From assembly GCA_031271805.1 (NCBI GenBank), contig JAISUX010000103.1:1-35407 (forward strand): a stretch of 35,407 bases of DNA, written 5' to 3'. The notes under the pieces were generated by a model. It saw nothing but the letters and a program-made list of their open reading frames with translations, had not been told where the DNA came from and did no database searches. Positions 24,076 to 33,761 of this stretch are shown piece by piece. The translations under genes were made by a program, and so were the position numbers. The stretch is from Tannerella sp. (GTDB lineage: Bacteria; Bacteroidota; Bacteroidia; Bacteroidales; Tannerellaceae). Numbering within the stretch: the stretch's first letter is position 1; each line of letters starts with the position of its first letter.

Positions 24076-26250
24076 ATGAGAAAGAAAATATTTTTGCTAT
24101 TATTAGCGGCCGGTATGACGGTGATGGGGCTTCATGCCGGTTCGCAATCGTCCGCTACCGACATTGAAACAGTGCGTAATCGCGTGGTTTCCAAATTATT
24201 CAATGTCAACGTGAATGTCGAACGTGTCCGCGAACTTGTTTCGACAATCAACCCCGACGGCTCGTGGCCGGGGATAGATTATACGGATACGTCGCGCATC
24301 GCTTTCCAACATACGCGACATCTTTCCAATCTTAACCAAATGAGCCTCGCATATAAGAAAAAAGGTTCTCCGTTAGCCGGAAATAAGGCCTTGAAGAAGG
24401 CTTTCTCGTCGGCCTTGGATTTTTGGCTGAAGAAGGATTTTATTTGCGAGAACTGGTGGCATAACGAGATTGGCACTCCTATGAGTCTTACTTCCGTATT
24501 GCTTGTTATGGACAAAGATCTGACTAAAGAACAGATTGAAAAGACCCTTAATATCACGCACCGAGCGAATATTGACGCCTGGGGCGCCAGGCAGAGCGGC
24601 GACAGGATATTGATAGCCGGCATACAGGCTCAGAACGCTTTATTCAAGCGCGATGCCGGAGAATTTGAGATGCTTGTAGGGGTTATTGAAAGCGAGATAC
24701 GTTTTGTCTCTTTCGACCAGCGAGGGCTGCAATACGATTACAGTTTTCATCATCGCGACGACAAAGTGAACAACACACTTACTTATGGCCTGCAGTATGC
24801 CGACGTGTTCGCCGAATGGGTCGAGTTGTTGGGACATACGAAATATTCCTTCAAAGAAGGAACTCTGCGTTTGCTTATTGATTATTACCTTGACGGGATT
24901 TGCAAGATGCTCGTTTACGGGAAATATCCCGATATGGGAGCGACCAATCGCGACATCACTCGCCGGGGGCATGGTCACGCATACAGCTCTGTCACGCCCG
25001 AACGCCTGACCGGGGCGACGGATTATCGCAAAGCCGATTTGCAGTACATAATTGATATCCGCAACGACAAAATCGCACCTTCCCGCTCTTTTGACGCTTT
25101 CTTTTGGTTATCGGAATTTTATGTTCATCAGCGGCCTTCGTATTATGCTTCGGTGAGAATGTTTTCGACTCGCGTTTGTAATATGGAAGAGCCATACAAT
25201 GGCGAGGGACTGACTAACCATCATCGTGGTGACGGCGTGAATTATTTGACGCTCGTCGGCGATGAATTTAACCCTCTTACACCGGTCTATGACTGGCAGA
25301 AGATACCCGGTGCAACTATCCTTCGGAAGCCGTCGCTGCCTCCCGAATCCCAGATTCAGAAATGGGGCGTGATGGATTTCGCCGGCGCCGCTACCGACGG
25401 TTCGTATGGCGTGGTGGGGTTCGATTTCATCAGTCCTCACGACCCCGTGAAAGCCCGCAAGTCGTGGTTTTTCTTCGACAATGAATATGTTTGCCTCGGA
25501 GCGGGGGTGTCTTCCCGCAGTCCGCTTCCGCTTGCGACTATCGTTGAACAATGCGCTCTGAAAGGCGATGTGACAGTCGGCACGCCTGACTACAACGGCA
25601 TCTTACCCGTAGGCATACAGGAGCGAGAGGGCGTAACCGGCTGGGTATTTCATGCCGGAGTGGGCTATGTCTTTCCCCAACCCACACATGTAGTGCTGTC
25701 GAATATGGCGCAAAAAGGCAGTTGGTCGCTTGTGACAACTCAAGTCGGCACATCCCGCGACGAAATAAGCAAAGATGTATTCAAGCTATGGATTGACCAC
25801 GGCAAGTTCGTCCGGAACGACAGCTATTCGTATATCGTTATCCCGGCTTCGACGGTTGAGAAAGTGCGTGCGGCTGCAAGCGATTTGCCTGTGACAATAT
25901 TATCAAATACCTCTGATTTACAGGCAGTTTGGCATAAGAGTTTGAATATGCTGCAAGCCGTATTCTACCGTACCGGCGCCATAGAATTTGCCGACGGAAT
26001 CAGGCTTGAACTTGATAGTCCCGGTATCATCATGGTAAGAACCGAGAACGGACGGGTGAAGGAAATAACCGTTTCCGACCCCGAACGCAAATCGGGGAAA
26101 ATATCCTTTAGCCTGAACAGGAAGATAAGTCTCGGCGACGATAAAGCGCGGGTTGTCCATGGCGACGGCAACGACGCGAGCCTCGTCTCCGTCGTCCTTC
26201 CCCAAGGCGACTTCGCCGGAAGCAGCGTTGTCGTAAGGATAAAGGATTAA
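24076..26250 (+). CDS. Secreted PL8-like polysaccharide lyase (chondroitin AC/hyaluronate lyase type)
   Basis: The 724-residue product has a signal peptide (about 1-21) and the PL8 architecture. An alpha/alpha toroid has ENWWHNEIGTPMSLTSVLL (about 125-143, conserved Asn), and DYSFHHRDDKVNNTLTYGLQYADV (about 221-244) supplies the catalytic His (225 or 226) and Tyr237. Large beta-sandwich domains follow, with HRGDGVNYLTLVGDE and a C-terminal super-sandwich. PL8 enzymes cut chondroitin, hyaluronate or xanthan by beta-elimination. With the adjacent heparinase-like lyase it suggests breakdown of glycosaminoglycan-like uronic acid polymers, but no SusC/SusD pair or sulfatase lies in this window. 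Its stop codon overlaps that of the convergent NfeD gene. Confidence 0.88.
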   Translation: MRKKIFLLLLAAGMTVMGLHAGSQSSATDIETVRNRVVSKLFNVNVNVERVRELVSTINPDGSWPGIDYTDTSRIAFQHTRHLSNLNQMSLAYKKKGSPLAGNKALKKAFSSALDFWLKKDFICENWWHNEIGTPMSLTSVLLVMDKDLTKEQIEKTLNITHRANIDAWGARQSGDRILIAGIQAQNALFKRDAGEFEMLVGVIESEIRFVSFDQRGLQYDYSFHHRDDKVNNTLTYGLQYADVFAEWVELLGHTKYSFKEGTLRLLIDYYLDGICKMLVYGKYPDMGATNRDITRRGHGHAYSSVTPERLTGATDYRKADLQYIIDIRNDKIAPSRSFDAFFWLSEFYVHQRPSYYASVRMFSTRVCNMEEPYNGEGLTNHHRGDGVNYLTLVGDEFNPLTPVYDWQKIPGATILRKPSLPPESQIQKWGVMDFAGAATDGSYGVVGFDFISPHDPVKARKSWFFFDNEYVCLGAGVSSRSPLPLATIVEQCALKGDVTVGTPDYNGILPVGIQEREGVTGWVFHAGVGYVFPQPTHVVLSNMAQKGSWSLVTTQVGTSRDEISKDVFKLWIDHGKFVRNDSYSYIVIPASTVEKVRAAASDLPVTILSNTSDLQAVWHKSLNMLQAVFYRTGAIEFADGIRLELDSPGIIMVRTENGRVKEITVSDPERKSGKISFSLNRKISLGDDKARVVHGDGNDASLVSVVLPQGDFAGSSVVVRIKD

Positions 26251-27620
26251 ATCAGTATTTCTACGTATATCTGGGCGTTCTCGAAATGTACGACGGAGAC
26301 CCTTGCGCCTTTGTCGATGAAGCCCGATCCGGATATGGCGTCGTAATATTTGCCTTCGACGATGACCTTACCCGAAGGCCGCAACACGGTAGCCGCTCGC
26401 CCTTCTTTGCCGATGAGGTCGGAAAACGAGGGCGATGAAATAGCGTCTTCGAGGTCGGTTGCAAGGGCTACCCGTTGCAAGACGCCACGCTTGCCTATTT
26501 TGCTCGACAACCATAGCATTGTGCCGAAGCCGACTATAATGCCTATCATCACGATTATCACCGAGCGCCCTAACTCGAATTTGCTGACATACTCGAAATT
26601 GAAATTGACATTATTTATCAGTGCGAGCGTCAGCCCGAAGATAATCAGCAGGGTGCCGGCTATCCCCGCCACCCCGAAGCCGGGAAAGACAAATACTTCT
26701 AAGGCTATGAGTATCAGTCCTATAACAAAAACTATGATTTCCCAATTTGCGGCGAGACCTTCGATATAGAGAGGCGTGAAATAGAGTAAGGCTGCGATGA
26801 CGGCGGCCGCTGAGGGAAAGCCTATGCCCGGCGTCTGAAGTTCGAAATATATCCCTCCGATGATGATCATTATCAGTATTGATTGCATGATAGGATTCAT
26901 TAGAAAGCCTTTCAAATCGTCTATCCATGAGGGTTCGTAGGCTTCGATGATATAGTCGTCGTAGCCGAGGTATTTTTGAACTACTTCGTCCGGCGATTCG
27001 GCGATGCCGTCGCAGAATCCCCATTCGAGAGCTTCCGAGGCGGTAAATGTTAGCGTCTTACCCGAATCAATGAGGTTGGGGATAACGATACGGTCGTCAA
27101 CCATAGCCTCGGCTATTTTCGGGTCACGCACCCATTTATATATTGTGTCGCGTCCGCTCACGATCGTATCCTTACCGTGCGCTTCCGCTGTGGCGCGCAT
27201 CATTGAGCGCATGTACGACTGGTACTTGTCGGGCAGCGCTTCGCCGGTTTGGTTGACCACCGTTGCCGCGCCTATGCTTGCGCCCCGCCGCATGTAGATT
27301 TCTTTGCAAGCGATGGAAATCAGCGCCCCCGCCGAAGCAGCGTTGTTGTCGATGAAAACATAGACGGGGACAGGGCTGTACAGGATGGCTGTCCGCATTG
27401 AGTCGGCGGCATCGAGCAGTCCGCCGAAAGTGTTGAGGTGCAGCAATACGGCATCGGCGTTCATCGCCTGAGCCTCAGCAAGCCCCTTGCACAAGTATAT
27501 CTGCGAGGTCTTGTTTATCTCTTTTTTGATGTCTATCTTGTAAACAAGAGGTTTGTCGGCAGATCTCGCAAATGCCGCGATAAATAGAATCAATGTCGGT
27601 AAAATAAGTTTGTGTCTCAT
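26247..27620 (-). CDS. Long NfeD-family membrane serine protease
   Basis: The 457-residue protein has a signal peptide (about 1-20) and a ClpP-like protease domain (about 25-215). The serine is S96 in DNNAASAGALIS, and the probable general-base lysine is K132 in LPDKYQSYMRSM. This is the Ser-Lys dyad of the NfeD1a/stomatin operon protease. It then has four to five membrane segments (about 240-385) and a C-terminal NfeD/OB domain (about 395-457). Family members cut stomatin- or flotillin-type partners in archaea. It is encoded 14 nt after topB, well away from floA at 9616. Confidence 0.9.
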   Translation of the reverse strand: MRHKLILPTLILFIAAFARSADKPLVYKIDIKKEINKTSQIYLCKGLAEAQAMNADAVLLHLNTFGGLLDAADSMRTAILYSPVPVYVFIDNNAASAGALISIACKEIYMRRGASIGAATVVNQTGEALPDKYQSYMRSMMRATAEAHGKDTIVSGRDTIYKWVRDPKIAEAMVDDRIVIPNLIDSGKTLTFTASEALEWGFCDGIAESPDEVVQKYLGYDDYIIEAYEPSWIDDLKGFLMNPIMQSILIMIIIGGIYFELQTPGIGFPSAAAVIAALLYFTPLYIEGLAANWEIIVFVIGLILIALEVFVFPGFGVAGIAGTLLIIFGLTLALINNVNFNFEYVSKFELGRSVIIVMIGIIVGFGTMLWLSSKIGKRGVLQRVALATDLEDAISSPSFSDLIGKEGRAATVLRPSGKVIVEGKYYDAISGSGFIDKGARVSVVHFENAQIYVEILI

Positions 27621-27634
27621 ATCTTTTATATTAA

Positions 27635-29440
27635 TTATGGTATAATTGGCGTTGATTTGTCGTTGCGTACGTTGTTAACGATGTTGCCGACCATCTCCTT
27701 GAGTTCGTTTATGAAATCGCCGGCTTGGTAGTCGCCATGTTCGATTTGGCGCAGTTTTCGTTCCCATTGCCCGGTCAGTTCGACGCTTTTAAGCAGTTCG
27801 TCCCTGATTGTGTCGATCAGTTCGACACCGATAGAGGTCGCAAAGAGGTTTTTGCGTTCTTTGCGGATATAGTTGCGTTTGAAGAGTGTCTCGATGATTG
27901 CGGCGCGTGTTGACGGGCGGCCTATACCGTTTTCTTTGAGGACATCGCGTAGTTCTTCGTCGTCAATGAACTTACCCGCTGTTTCCATCGCTCTCAAAAG
28001 CGTCGCTTCGGTGTAGGGTTTAGGCGGCGTAGTCCATTTCTCGGCAAAATCGGGCTTGTGGGGGCCGCTCTCTCCCTTTACGAAATCCGGCAAGACGGCG
28101 TTCTCGTCAGCTGTCGGCGCTTCGCCTTCCTGCGGCTCTTTATCGCTCGGCGTCTCTTTCTCATAGATTATCCGCCATCCGGGAGAAAGAATTTGCTTCC
28201 CGGTGGCTTTGAACTTTATATCCTCAACCTCGCCTTCTACCGTCGTGGTCGAAAACTCGCAGTCGGGATAGAACGCAGCAATGAAGCGGCGAGCAACCAT
28301 GTCATAGACCTTACGCTCATTTTCGGTAATATTGAGCGGTACGACGCCGGTAGGTATGATTGCATGGTGGTCGGTGACTTTAGAGTTGTCGAAAACTTTT
28401 TTCGATTTCGGAATCTTTGCGGCTAATATCGGCGCAATAAGCATCTTATAATCAGTCATTTTTTCCAATATTTGCGGCACTTTGGGGTAGATGTCATCTG
28501 TCAGGAAGGTCGTGTCAACGCGCGGATAGGTCGTGACTTTCTTCTCGTAGAGGCTTTGGATAAGTTTTAAAGTATCATCGGCCGAGAACGAAAATTTCTT
28601 GTTACACTCGACCTGCAATGACGTAAGGTCGAAAAGTCGTGGCGGCGCTTCCTTGCCTTTTTTCTTGGCTATTCCGCTTATTACAAATGGTTTACCTGTA
28701 ATTTTTCGAAGCAGCTCTTCGCCGTCTTCTTTCTTTTGGAACTTGCCGTGAACCGACGCGAAGGTCGTGTCGCGATAGACGGTTTTTAGCTCCCAGTACG
28801 GTTCGGATTTGAAGTTTTCGATTTCTTTATGCCTGCGGACAATCAGTGCAAGAGTGGGTGTTTGTACTCGCCCTATAGATAGCACTTGCTTGTTCTTACC
28901 GTATTTTAATGTATATAGGCGCGTTGCGTTCATGCCGAGAATCCAGTCGCCTATAGAGCGCGAGAGGCCTGCCTCGTAAAGTTTTTGATACTCCGACTGG
29001 TCTTTGAGCGTCTTAAAACCTTCGCGGATAGATTCTTCGGTCAGCGACGAGATCCATAACCGTCGTACGGGGCATTTGCACCCGGCTTTCTGCATGACCC
29101 ACCGCTGTATCAATTCGCCCTCAAGCCCGGCATCACCGCAGTTTATCACTTCGTCGGCCTTTTGAATAAGCGTCTCGATGACTTTGAATTGCTTTTCATA
29201 AGTCGGGTTGTCGATTAATTTGATGCCGAAACGATACGGTATCATTGGTAGTGTCCACATTGACCACGCCTTCCAATTTGGCTGATAATCATGCGGTTCC
29301 TTAAGAGTGCACAAGTGGCCGAACGTCCACGACACTTGATAACCGTTACCCTCAATGTAACCGTCACGTTTGGTCTTAGCACCGAGTACCTCGGCGATTT
29401 CACGCGCTACGCTTGGTTTTTCGGCAATACATACTTTCAT
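27635..29440 (-). CDS. topB: DNA topoisomerase III
   Basis: The type IA enzyme relaxes and decatenates DNA by single-strand passage. The 601-residue product starts with the Toprim signature [21 protein letters not shown]. It has [14 protein letters not shown] (a variant of the DxDxEGE motif), [13 protein letters not shown], and [10 protein letters not shown] with the active tyrosine (about Tyr305). The ATG at 29440 overlaps the engB stop as ATGA, a strong reason to prefer it over a start 32 codons upstream inside engB. The C-terminal cysteine zinc fingers of the E. coli enzyme are not present. Confidence 0.92.
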   Translation of the reverse strand: MKVCIAEKPSVAREIAEVLGAKTKRDGYIEGNGYQVSWTFGHLCTLKEPHDYQPNWKAWSMWTLPMIPYRFGIKLIDNPTYEKQFKVIETLIQKADEVINCGDAGLEGELIQRWVMQKAGCKCPVRRLWISSLTEESIREGFKTLKDQSEYQKLYEAGLSRSIGDWILGMNATRLYTLKYGKNKQVLSIGRVQTPTLALIVRRHKEIENFKSEPYWELKTVYRDTTFASVHGKFQKKEDGEELLRKITGKPFVISGIAKKKGKEAPPRLFDLTSLQVECNKKFSFSADDTLKLIQSLYEKKVTTYPRVDTTFLTDDIYPKVPQILEKMTDYKMLIAPILAAKIPKSKKVFDNSKVTDHHAIIPTGVVPLNITENERKVYDMVARRFIAAFYPDCEFSTTTVEGEVEDIKFKATGKQILSPGWRIIYEKETPSDKEPQEGEAPTADENAVLPDFVKGESGPHKPDFAEKWTTPPKPYTEATLLRAMETAGKFIDDEELRDVLKENGIGRPSTRAAIIETLFKRNYIRKERKNLFATSIGVELIDTIRDELLKSVELTGQWERKLRQIEHGDYQAGDFINELKEMVGNIVNNVRNDKSTPIIP

Positions 29441-30033
29441 AGGCTGCGATTTATTTGTTCGATATATGCGAGAATTTCCTCGCGCCCTACCCTTTTCTCC
29501 GACGAAGTCATAAAGAATGGCGGCAGTTCTTCCCAATTTTCGAGCATCGTTGCACTGAACAGGCCAATGTTTTCTTTCAGTTTGCCGCGCCCAATCTTAT
29601 CTGTTTTAGTGAAGACGATAGCGATTGGGATGCCGTTTTCGCCCAACCAGGCGATAAATTCCATGTCGATTTTCTGCGGCTCGTGGCGGCAGTCAATCAG
29701 CACGAACAGGCATGTAAGTTGCTCACGACCAAGTATATATCCCTCGATGATGCGACGGATATTCTCACGTCCTTCCTTACCCCTCTGAGCATATCCGTAG
29801 CCCGGAAGATCGACGAGATACCATTTATCGTTGATAATGAAATGATTAATCAGCTGCGTCTTGCCCGGCTTTTGAGAGGTCATTGCAAGGTTCTGATTGT
29901 TGGTAATCATGTTTATTAACGACGATTTGCCGACGTTCGAGCGCCCTATAAAGGCGTATTCCGGCAACGCTCCTTCGGGGCATTTCCGTACATCGGTATT
30001 ACTTATTACAAATTTAGCGCTCTTTATATCCAT
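29437..30033 (-). CDS. engB: Ribosome biogenesis GTP-binding protein EngB (YsxC)
   Basis: This 198-residue GTPase is needed for large-subunit assembly in many bacteria. G1 is GRSNVGKSS (30-38), G3 is DLPGYG (75-80), and G4 is TKTD (142-145), with a final [11 protein letters not shown] segment. Its stop overlaps the topB start. It lies 12 nt after the symporter gene. Confidence 0.95.
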   Translation of the reverse strand: MDIKSAKFVISNTDVRKCPEGALPEYAFIGRSNVGKSSLINMITNNQNLAMTSQKPGKTQLINHFIINDKWYLVDLPGYGYAQRGKEGRENIRRIIEGYILGREQLTCLFVLIDCRHEPQKIDMEFIAWLGENGIPIAIVFTKTDKIGRGKLKENIGLFSATMLENWEELPPFFMTSSEKRVGREEILAYIEQINRSL

Positions 30034-30045
30034 ACAATAATAATT

Positions 30046-31515
30046 TTAATGATTAATGTTGAGGGTTGAACAATTCTTTTTTCTAAATGCCCATAAGCCC
30101 GTAAATGTCAGCAATCCGTTCAACATCAGCAGTTCGTAACCGAAGCGGTAGCCTGTGAAGCGGCTTGTCAGGAAATCTAACGCGAAGCACAGCGACGGTG
30201 CGACGATGCAAACCGGCAATACCGCGCTGTCAATGATCTTGTGCTTTGTGAACAGACCGAAGACGAACAGCCCAAGCAACGGGCCGTATGTATATGAGGC
30301 GATCGTGTATATTGCGTCAATAACACTGCTGTCGTTCAACGCCCTGAACAGCAGTATTATAGCCGCGAATACGACCGAAATAAGCACGTGTACATTGAGT
30401 CTCGTTCGTTTGGCTTTTGCGGCGTCGAGGTCTTTCATGCCGAGAATATCGACGCAGAACGACGTCGTAAGCGCCGTCAGAGCCGAGTCGGCGCTACTGA
30501 AAGCCGCTGCAATGATACCGATAGTGAAGAAGATAAGTATAGGCTGTCCGAGCAGTCCCGACGTACAGAGCATCGGCAGTATGTCGTCGCCGACATCGGG
30601 TAGGGCGACATTCATCTTCTCGCCGAACGTGATCATTAATATTCCGAGGCACAGGAATAGAAAATTTATAGGAGCGAAAGCGGCGCCGTAAACGTACATG
30701 TTTTTCCGGGCTTCGCGAAGATTGCGGCACGACAGGTTTTTCTGCATCATGTCCTGGTCGAGGCCGGTCATCACAATAGGTATGAAGATACCGCTCAGGA
30801 ACTGTTTTACAAAATGCTGCCTGCTGCTCCAGTCGCCGAACTCGAATATGCGGGAATGAGGACTGTCGGCTATCGTTTGTATCATCCCACTGAAATCGAG
30901 GCCGATATGCTCTTTGAGTTGCCATATTATCACTATCAGCATCGCTACAAGGCACAGCGCCTGAAGTGTGTCCGTCCAGATTATCGTCCTGATGCCGCTT
31001 CGGAAAGTGTAAAGCCAAACCAAAAGTATGCTTACGGCGACCGTGGCGGCAAAAGGCCATCCCCACCTGTCGAAGACGCAAACCTGCAGTATGAGAGTCA
31101 CGAGATAGAGCCGCGCCGCCGCACCTAAGAGTTTAGAGAGCAGGAAAAACGACGCCCCCGTCTTGTAACTGCCTTCTCCTAAGCGACTTTTCAGGTATTC
31201 GTATATCGAAGTCAACTTCAACCTGTAATAAAGCGGCAACAGGACAAGGGCAATGACGACATAACCGAAGAAAAAGCCGAAGACCATCTGCATGTAAGTC
31301 ATATCTGATGTGCCCACCAATCCCGGCACGGACACAAACGACACTCCCGACAGCGACGAGCCTATCATCCCAATGGATACAATAAACCACGGAGACTGCC
31401 GGTTGCCGAGGAAAAAAGCCTCGTTACTTGTGTTCTTGCGTCCCGTAATCGCTGATATACAGAGCAATACGAGAAAGTAGATCACTATGACTATAAGTAT
31501 TACACTACTATTCAT
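30046..31515 (-). CDS. Sodium:solute symporter (SSS family)
   Basis: The 489-residue protein has about 13 hydrophobic segments with the SSS pattern: SIGMIGSSLSGVSFVSVPG early (helix 1), and AAFSSADSALTALTTSF, the Na2-site motif, in the second half. It would import a sugar, an organic acid or sialic acid with sodium, but the substrate is not visible. I use the ATG at 31515 because the 13 residues upstream are a basic stretch not typical of the family. A divergent promoter region is shared with the gene at 31623. The following three genes are engB, topB and the long NfeD. Confidence 0.88.
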   Translation of the reverse strand: MNSSVILIVIVIYFLVLLCISAITGRKNTSNEAFFLGNRQSPWFIVSIGMIGSSLSGVSFVSVPGLVGTSDMTYMQMVFGFFFGYVVIALVLLPLYYRLKLTSIYEYLKSRLGEGSYKTGASFFLLSKLLGAAARLYLVTLILQVCVFDRWGWPFAATVAVSILLVWLYTFRSGIRTIIWTDTLQALCLVAMLIVIIWQLKEHIGLDFSGMIQTIADSPHSRIFEFGDWSSRQHFVKQFLSGIFIPIVMTGLDQDMMQKNLSCRNLREARKNMYVYGAAFAPINFLFLCLGILMITFGEKMNVALPDVGDDILPMLCTSGLLGQPILIFFTIGIIAAAFSSADSALTALTTSFCVDILGMKDLDAAKAKRTRLNVHVLISVVFAAIILLFRALNDSSVIDAIYTIASYTYGPLLGLFVFGLFTKHKIIDSAVLPVCIVAPSLCFALDFLTSRFTGYRFGYELLMLNGLLTFTGLWAFRKKNCSTLNINH

Positions 31516-31530
31516 CTTTAATATTGAGAC

Positions 31531-31539
31531 GCGAAGATA
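31531..31539 (-). promoter_or_regulatory. Possible -7 box for the symporter-engB-topB-nfeD unit
   Basis: The minus strand reads TATCTTCGC, one mismatch from TAnnTTTGC, 15 nt before the ATG at 31515. No suitable -33 TTTG is seen. Confidence 0.35.
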
Positions 31540-31557
31540 ACACTTTTTTTTCAAGGA

Positions 31558-31590
31558 TTTGCATTATAAATAAAAAAAACGTATTTTTGC
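31558..31590 (+). promoter_or_regulatory. Promoter of the 31623 gene-glycosyltransferase unit
   Basis: TTTG at 31558-31561 and TATTTTTGC at 31582-31590 are separated by 20 nt. The leader is about 30 nt. Confidence 0.75.
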
Positions 31591-31622
31591 GCCGATTTAT
31601 TAAGATAAATTATAAGGTGACG

Positions 31623-32381
31623 ATGGACCGTTTTGATATTTATAAGAGTTATGTAAATCTGTTCGAGAATGTGATGGACGATAGTTTTCACGTTGTCGAA
31701 AATCGTGTTCCTATAAAGCATCAGTTGGAATATTTTAAGGCTTCCGGAGAGATGAAGGACGATATGATTGAAGTTGACGACGCCGATATCGACTTGTATG
31801 AGGCGAAGTTGAATAGCCCCGAAACGCCGATAGAGGAAAAAAAACACATCCTTTTGGTTTTGGGAGTCTCTAAAAATATCAGGGGATACCGCTTGTTGGA
31901 AAACTATCAAAAGCATCCCGACGAAGAACTTAAGCATTGGTCTTTCATGGCTATGATGGAAAGTCGCGTTGCATTGGAATCGGAATTTACCGGCGAGAAG
32001 CAGATATATGTTTCGACCGGCATGGGCGGCAAAGGGAATAAACTGCGTTTCTACGGACTGTTCATGTCCGAAGATTACACGCCGTTACTTGATTATCAGC
32101 AAGATATCATTATTAAGGAGTTCAATTACATGCTCCCTAAATATAATTGCGAAGTTGAAAGTATAAATATCAAAGGCAATTATTTTGATATGGTATTCCT
32201 GATGCCGATGCGTACTAATATAAGGGAAACTCTTAATCGTGTCGTTGAAGAATGTAACCAATACGGGAATTTTTTGTCCGATTTGTTCATTGTTACGAAT
32301 TTAAAGGAAATTAATCCTTCCGAAGCCGTAAAAATTGTCGCCCTGTACGAGAAAATATTCAAACCGCGTTTTGACGATTAG
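31623..32381 (+). CDS. Conserved-looking hypothetical protein, 252 aa
   Basis: I do not recognise a named family. The soluble 252-residue product has no signal and no membrane segment. Residues about 60-120 are helical, with LEDKKHILLVLGVSKNIRGYRL-like and PDEELKHWSFMAMMESRVALES features that resemble HEAT-type helices. A glycine-rich loop, YVSTGMGGKGNKLRFYGLF (about 136-154), and a C-terminal alpha/beta half follow. Its gene is separated by only 8 nt from a glycosyltransferase gene and has its own strong promoter. The start at 31623 is the first in-frame ATG downstream of the promoter. Confidence 0.7.
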   Translation: MDRFDIYKSYVNLFENVMDDSFHVVENRVPIKHQLEYFKASGEMKDDMIEVDDADIDLYEAKLNSPETPIEEKKHILLVLGVSKNIRGYRLLENYQKHPDEELKHWSFMAMMESRVALESEFTGEKQIYVSTGMGGKGNKLRFYGLFMSEDYTPLLDYQQDIIIKEFNYMLPKYNCEVESINIKGNYFDMVFLMPMRTNIRETLNRVVEECNQYGNFLSDLFIVTNLKEINPSEAVKIVALYEKIFKPRFDD

Positions 32382-32389
32382 TTTCCGAG

Positions 32390-33331
32390 ATGCCTAAACT
32401 TTCTGTTATCATACCCTGCTTCAACGAAGAAGCCGTAATCATGGAATCTTACAGCCATACGGCTCGTGTGCTCGACAATCTGCCGGTCGAGACGGAAATT
32501 ATCTACGTCAACGACGGCAGTTCCGACAATACATATACATTACTTAATGAGATCGCCGACAAAGACCGGCGAGTGAAGGTGTTGCATTTCTCGCGCAACT
32601 TCGGGCATCAACCGGCTGTTTCGGCGGGTATCCACCATTGCGATGCCGACTGGGCGATAATTATGGATTCCGATTTGCAGGATCCGCCGGAACTGATACC
32701 CGATATTCTCCGCTTGCGCGAGCAGGAGCAGGCCAACGTTGTGTATTGCGTCCGGACGTCGCGAGAGAAAGAAAGCTTATTCAAACGATTATCGGCAAAA
32801 ACGTTCTACCGGCTGATAAACAGCATGAGCGAGGTGAAATTTCCGCTTGATACCGGCGATTTCCGGCTTATCGACCGCAAGGTAATGTATGAATACTCAC
32901 GCTTGCGCGAGCAGGGTAAATATATACGCGGTTTGGTCAGTTGGATGGGCTTCCGACAGGCGCCTTTCTACTACGAACGTAAGGCTCGTTTTGCCGGCGA
33001 GACAAAGTATCCTTTGAAAAAGATGTTCAAGTTTGCAACGACAGCCTTGCTATATTTCTCGAAGAAGCCATTACTTGTCGCAATGGGATTAGGTTTTGTC
33101 GCCTTTGTTGTTGGAATCATTCTTGCAATTTGGTTCATTTTGGGGAAAATTTACGGATTTAGCAATGCCGAAACAGGATGGACGTCGATTATCACTGTTA
33201 TGGTGTTTTTCGGCGGAATTCAGTTGCTAACTATTGGCGTATTAGGACAATACATTGGTGTCCTGTTCGACGAAATCAAGGGGCGACCGGAGTACATCGT
33301 AAACGAAAAACGAGGCTTTAACAATATTTAA
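32390..33331 (+). CDS. Family 2 glycosyltransferase with two C-terminal membrane helices
   Basis: The 313-residue product has a GT-A domain (about 1-225) of the dolichol-phosphate-mannose-synthase/ArnC/GtrB type: SVIIPCFNEE, YVNDGSSDNT, and the metal-binding D93-S-D95 in MDSDLQDPPEL. The later RLREQGKYIRGLVSWMGF block is characteristic of this group. Two membrane helices follow (about 228-252 and 264-292), ending in a short cytoplasmic tail. Relatives transfer sugars from nucleotide donors to undecaprenyl phosphate. The acceptor is inferred from the family, not proven. It starts 8 nt after the gene at 31623. Confidence 0.88.
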   Translation: MPKLSVIIPCFNEEAVIMESYSHTARVLDNLPVETEIIYVNDGSSDNTYTLLNEIADKDRRVKVLHFSRNFGHQPAVSAGIHHCDADWAIIMDSDLQDPPELIPDILRLREQEQANVVYCVRTSREKESLFKRLSAKTFYRLINSMSEVKFPLDTGDFRLIDRKVMYEYSRLREQGKYIRGLVSWMGFRQAPFYYERKARFAGETKYPLKKMFKFATTALLYFSKKPLLVAMGLGFVAFVVGIILAIWFILGKIYGFSNAETGWTSIITVMVFFGGIQLLTIGVLGQYIGVLFDEIKGRPEYIVNEKRGFNNI

Positions 33332-33342
33332 CCCGAATTTTA

Positions 33343-33372
33343 TTTGGGATTGTGAATTTATTTATATTTTTG
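33343..33372 (+). promoter_or_regulatory. Promoter in the gap after the glycosyltransferase
   Basis: TTTG at 33343-33346 and TATTTTTG at 33365-33372 are separated by 18 nt. Transcription would start near 33380. Confidence 0.6.
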
Positions 33373-33379
33373 TAGTGTA

Positions 33380-33591
33380 AATGAATCATAAATTGGGCAA
33401 CTACGGTTTGGGGATTTTTGGAAAATAGCTTGTTATCATTCAGTTTTGTGAGATGATGAATTAATTGTTTGGAAACAAATCAAATTTATATACACCCGTG
33501 GAAGTATGCTCGTTGTGAAACGTGTAAGATTTCAGAAATATCGCAATTTTGGTAAATGCTATTGTATTGTTACGATAGCATTTACTTTTTT
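33380..33591 (+). ncRNA. Possible small RNA of about 210 nt
   Basis: The region runs from a promoter to a strong terminator with no long open frame. A 15-codon frame at 33381-33428 is too short to support. Nested long-range pairings look possible: AAATTG (33390-33395) with CAATTT (33544-33549), and TACGGTTT (33402-33409) with AAACGTGTA (33518-33526, one bulge). Local hairpins such as TTGTTT/AAACAA also occur inside. The shape is compatible with a structured regulator such as a 6S-like RNA. I do not recognise a conserved family, so this is inference from the promoter, terminator and pairing pattern. Confidence 0.35.
33552..33591 (+). terminator. Intrinsic terminator
   Basis: An 11-bp perfect stem pairs 33552-33562 (GTAAATGCTAT) with 33575-33585 (ATAGCATTTAC) around a 12-nt loop, followed by six T residues (33586-33591). 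It could end either the glycosyltransferase transcript or the small RNA unit. Confidence 0.85.
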
Positions 33592-33730
33592 ATGTCAGGC
33601 ATGTTCGCGGGATTCTTTCGTTCTTACGGATTTGTAGTAATCAACTTATAAAACCTACATAAATGTAGATTTTATATTTTAACAAAATTATTAAATATAT
33701 TAATAATCAATCGCTTGTTTGTTTTGGCAT

Positions 33731-33739
33731 TATTTTTGC
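33731..33739 (+). promoter_or_regulatory. -7 box for the T9SS-cargo gene unit
   Basis: TATTTTTGC matches the -7 consensus. No TTTG is correctly placed 18-21 nt upstream. The predicted leader to the ATG at 33924 is about 178 nt and contains three hairpins. Confidence 0.5.
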
Positions 33740-33761
33740 ACATTACAATAATGAACAGGCG

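Noticed and set aside
30494..31081. 195-codon frame on the minus strand
   Set aside because: It overlaps the symporter gene in another frame and is rich in Arg/His without a family signature.
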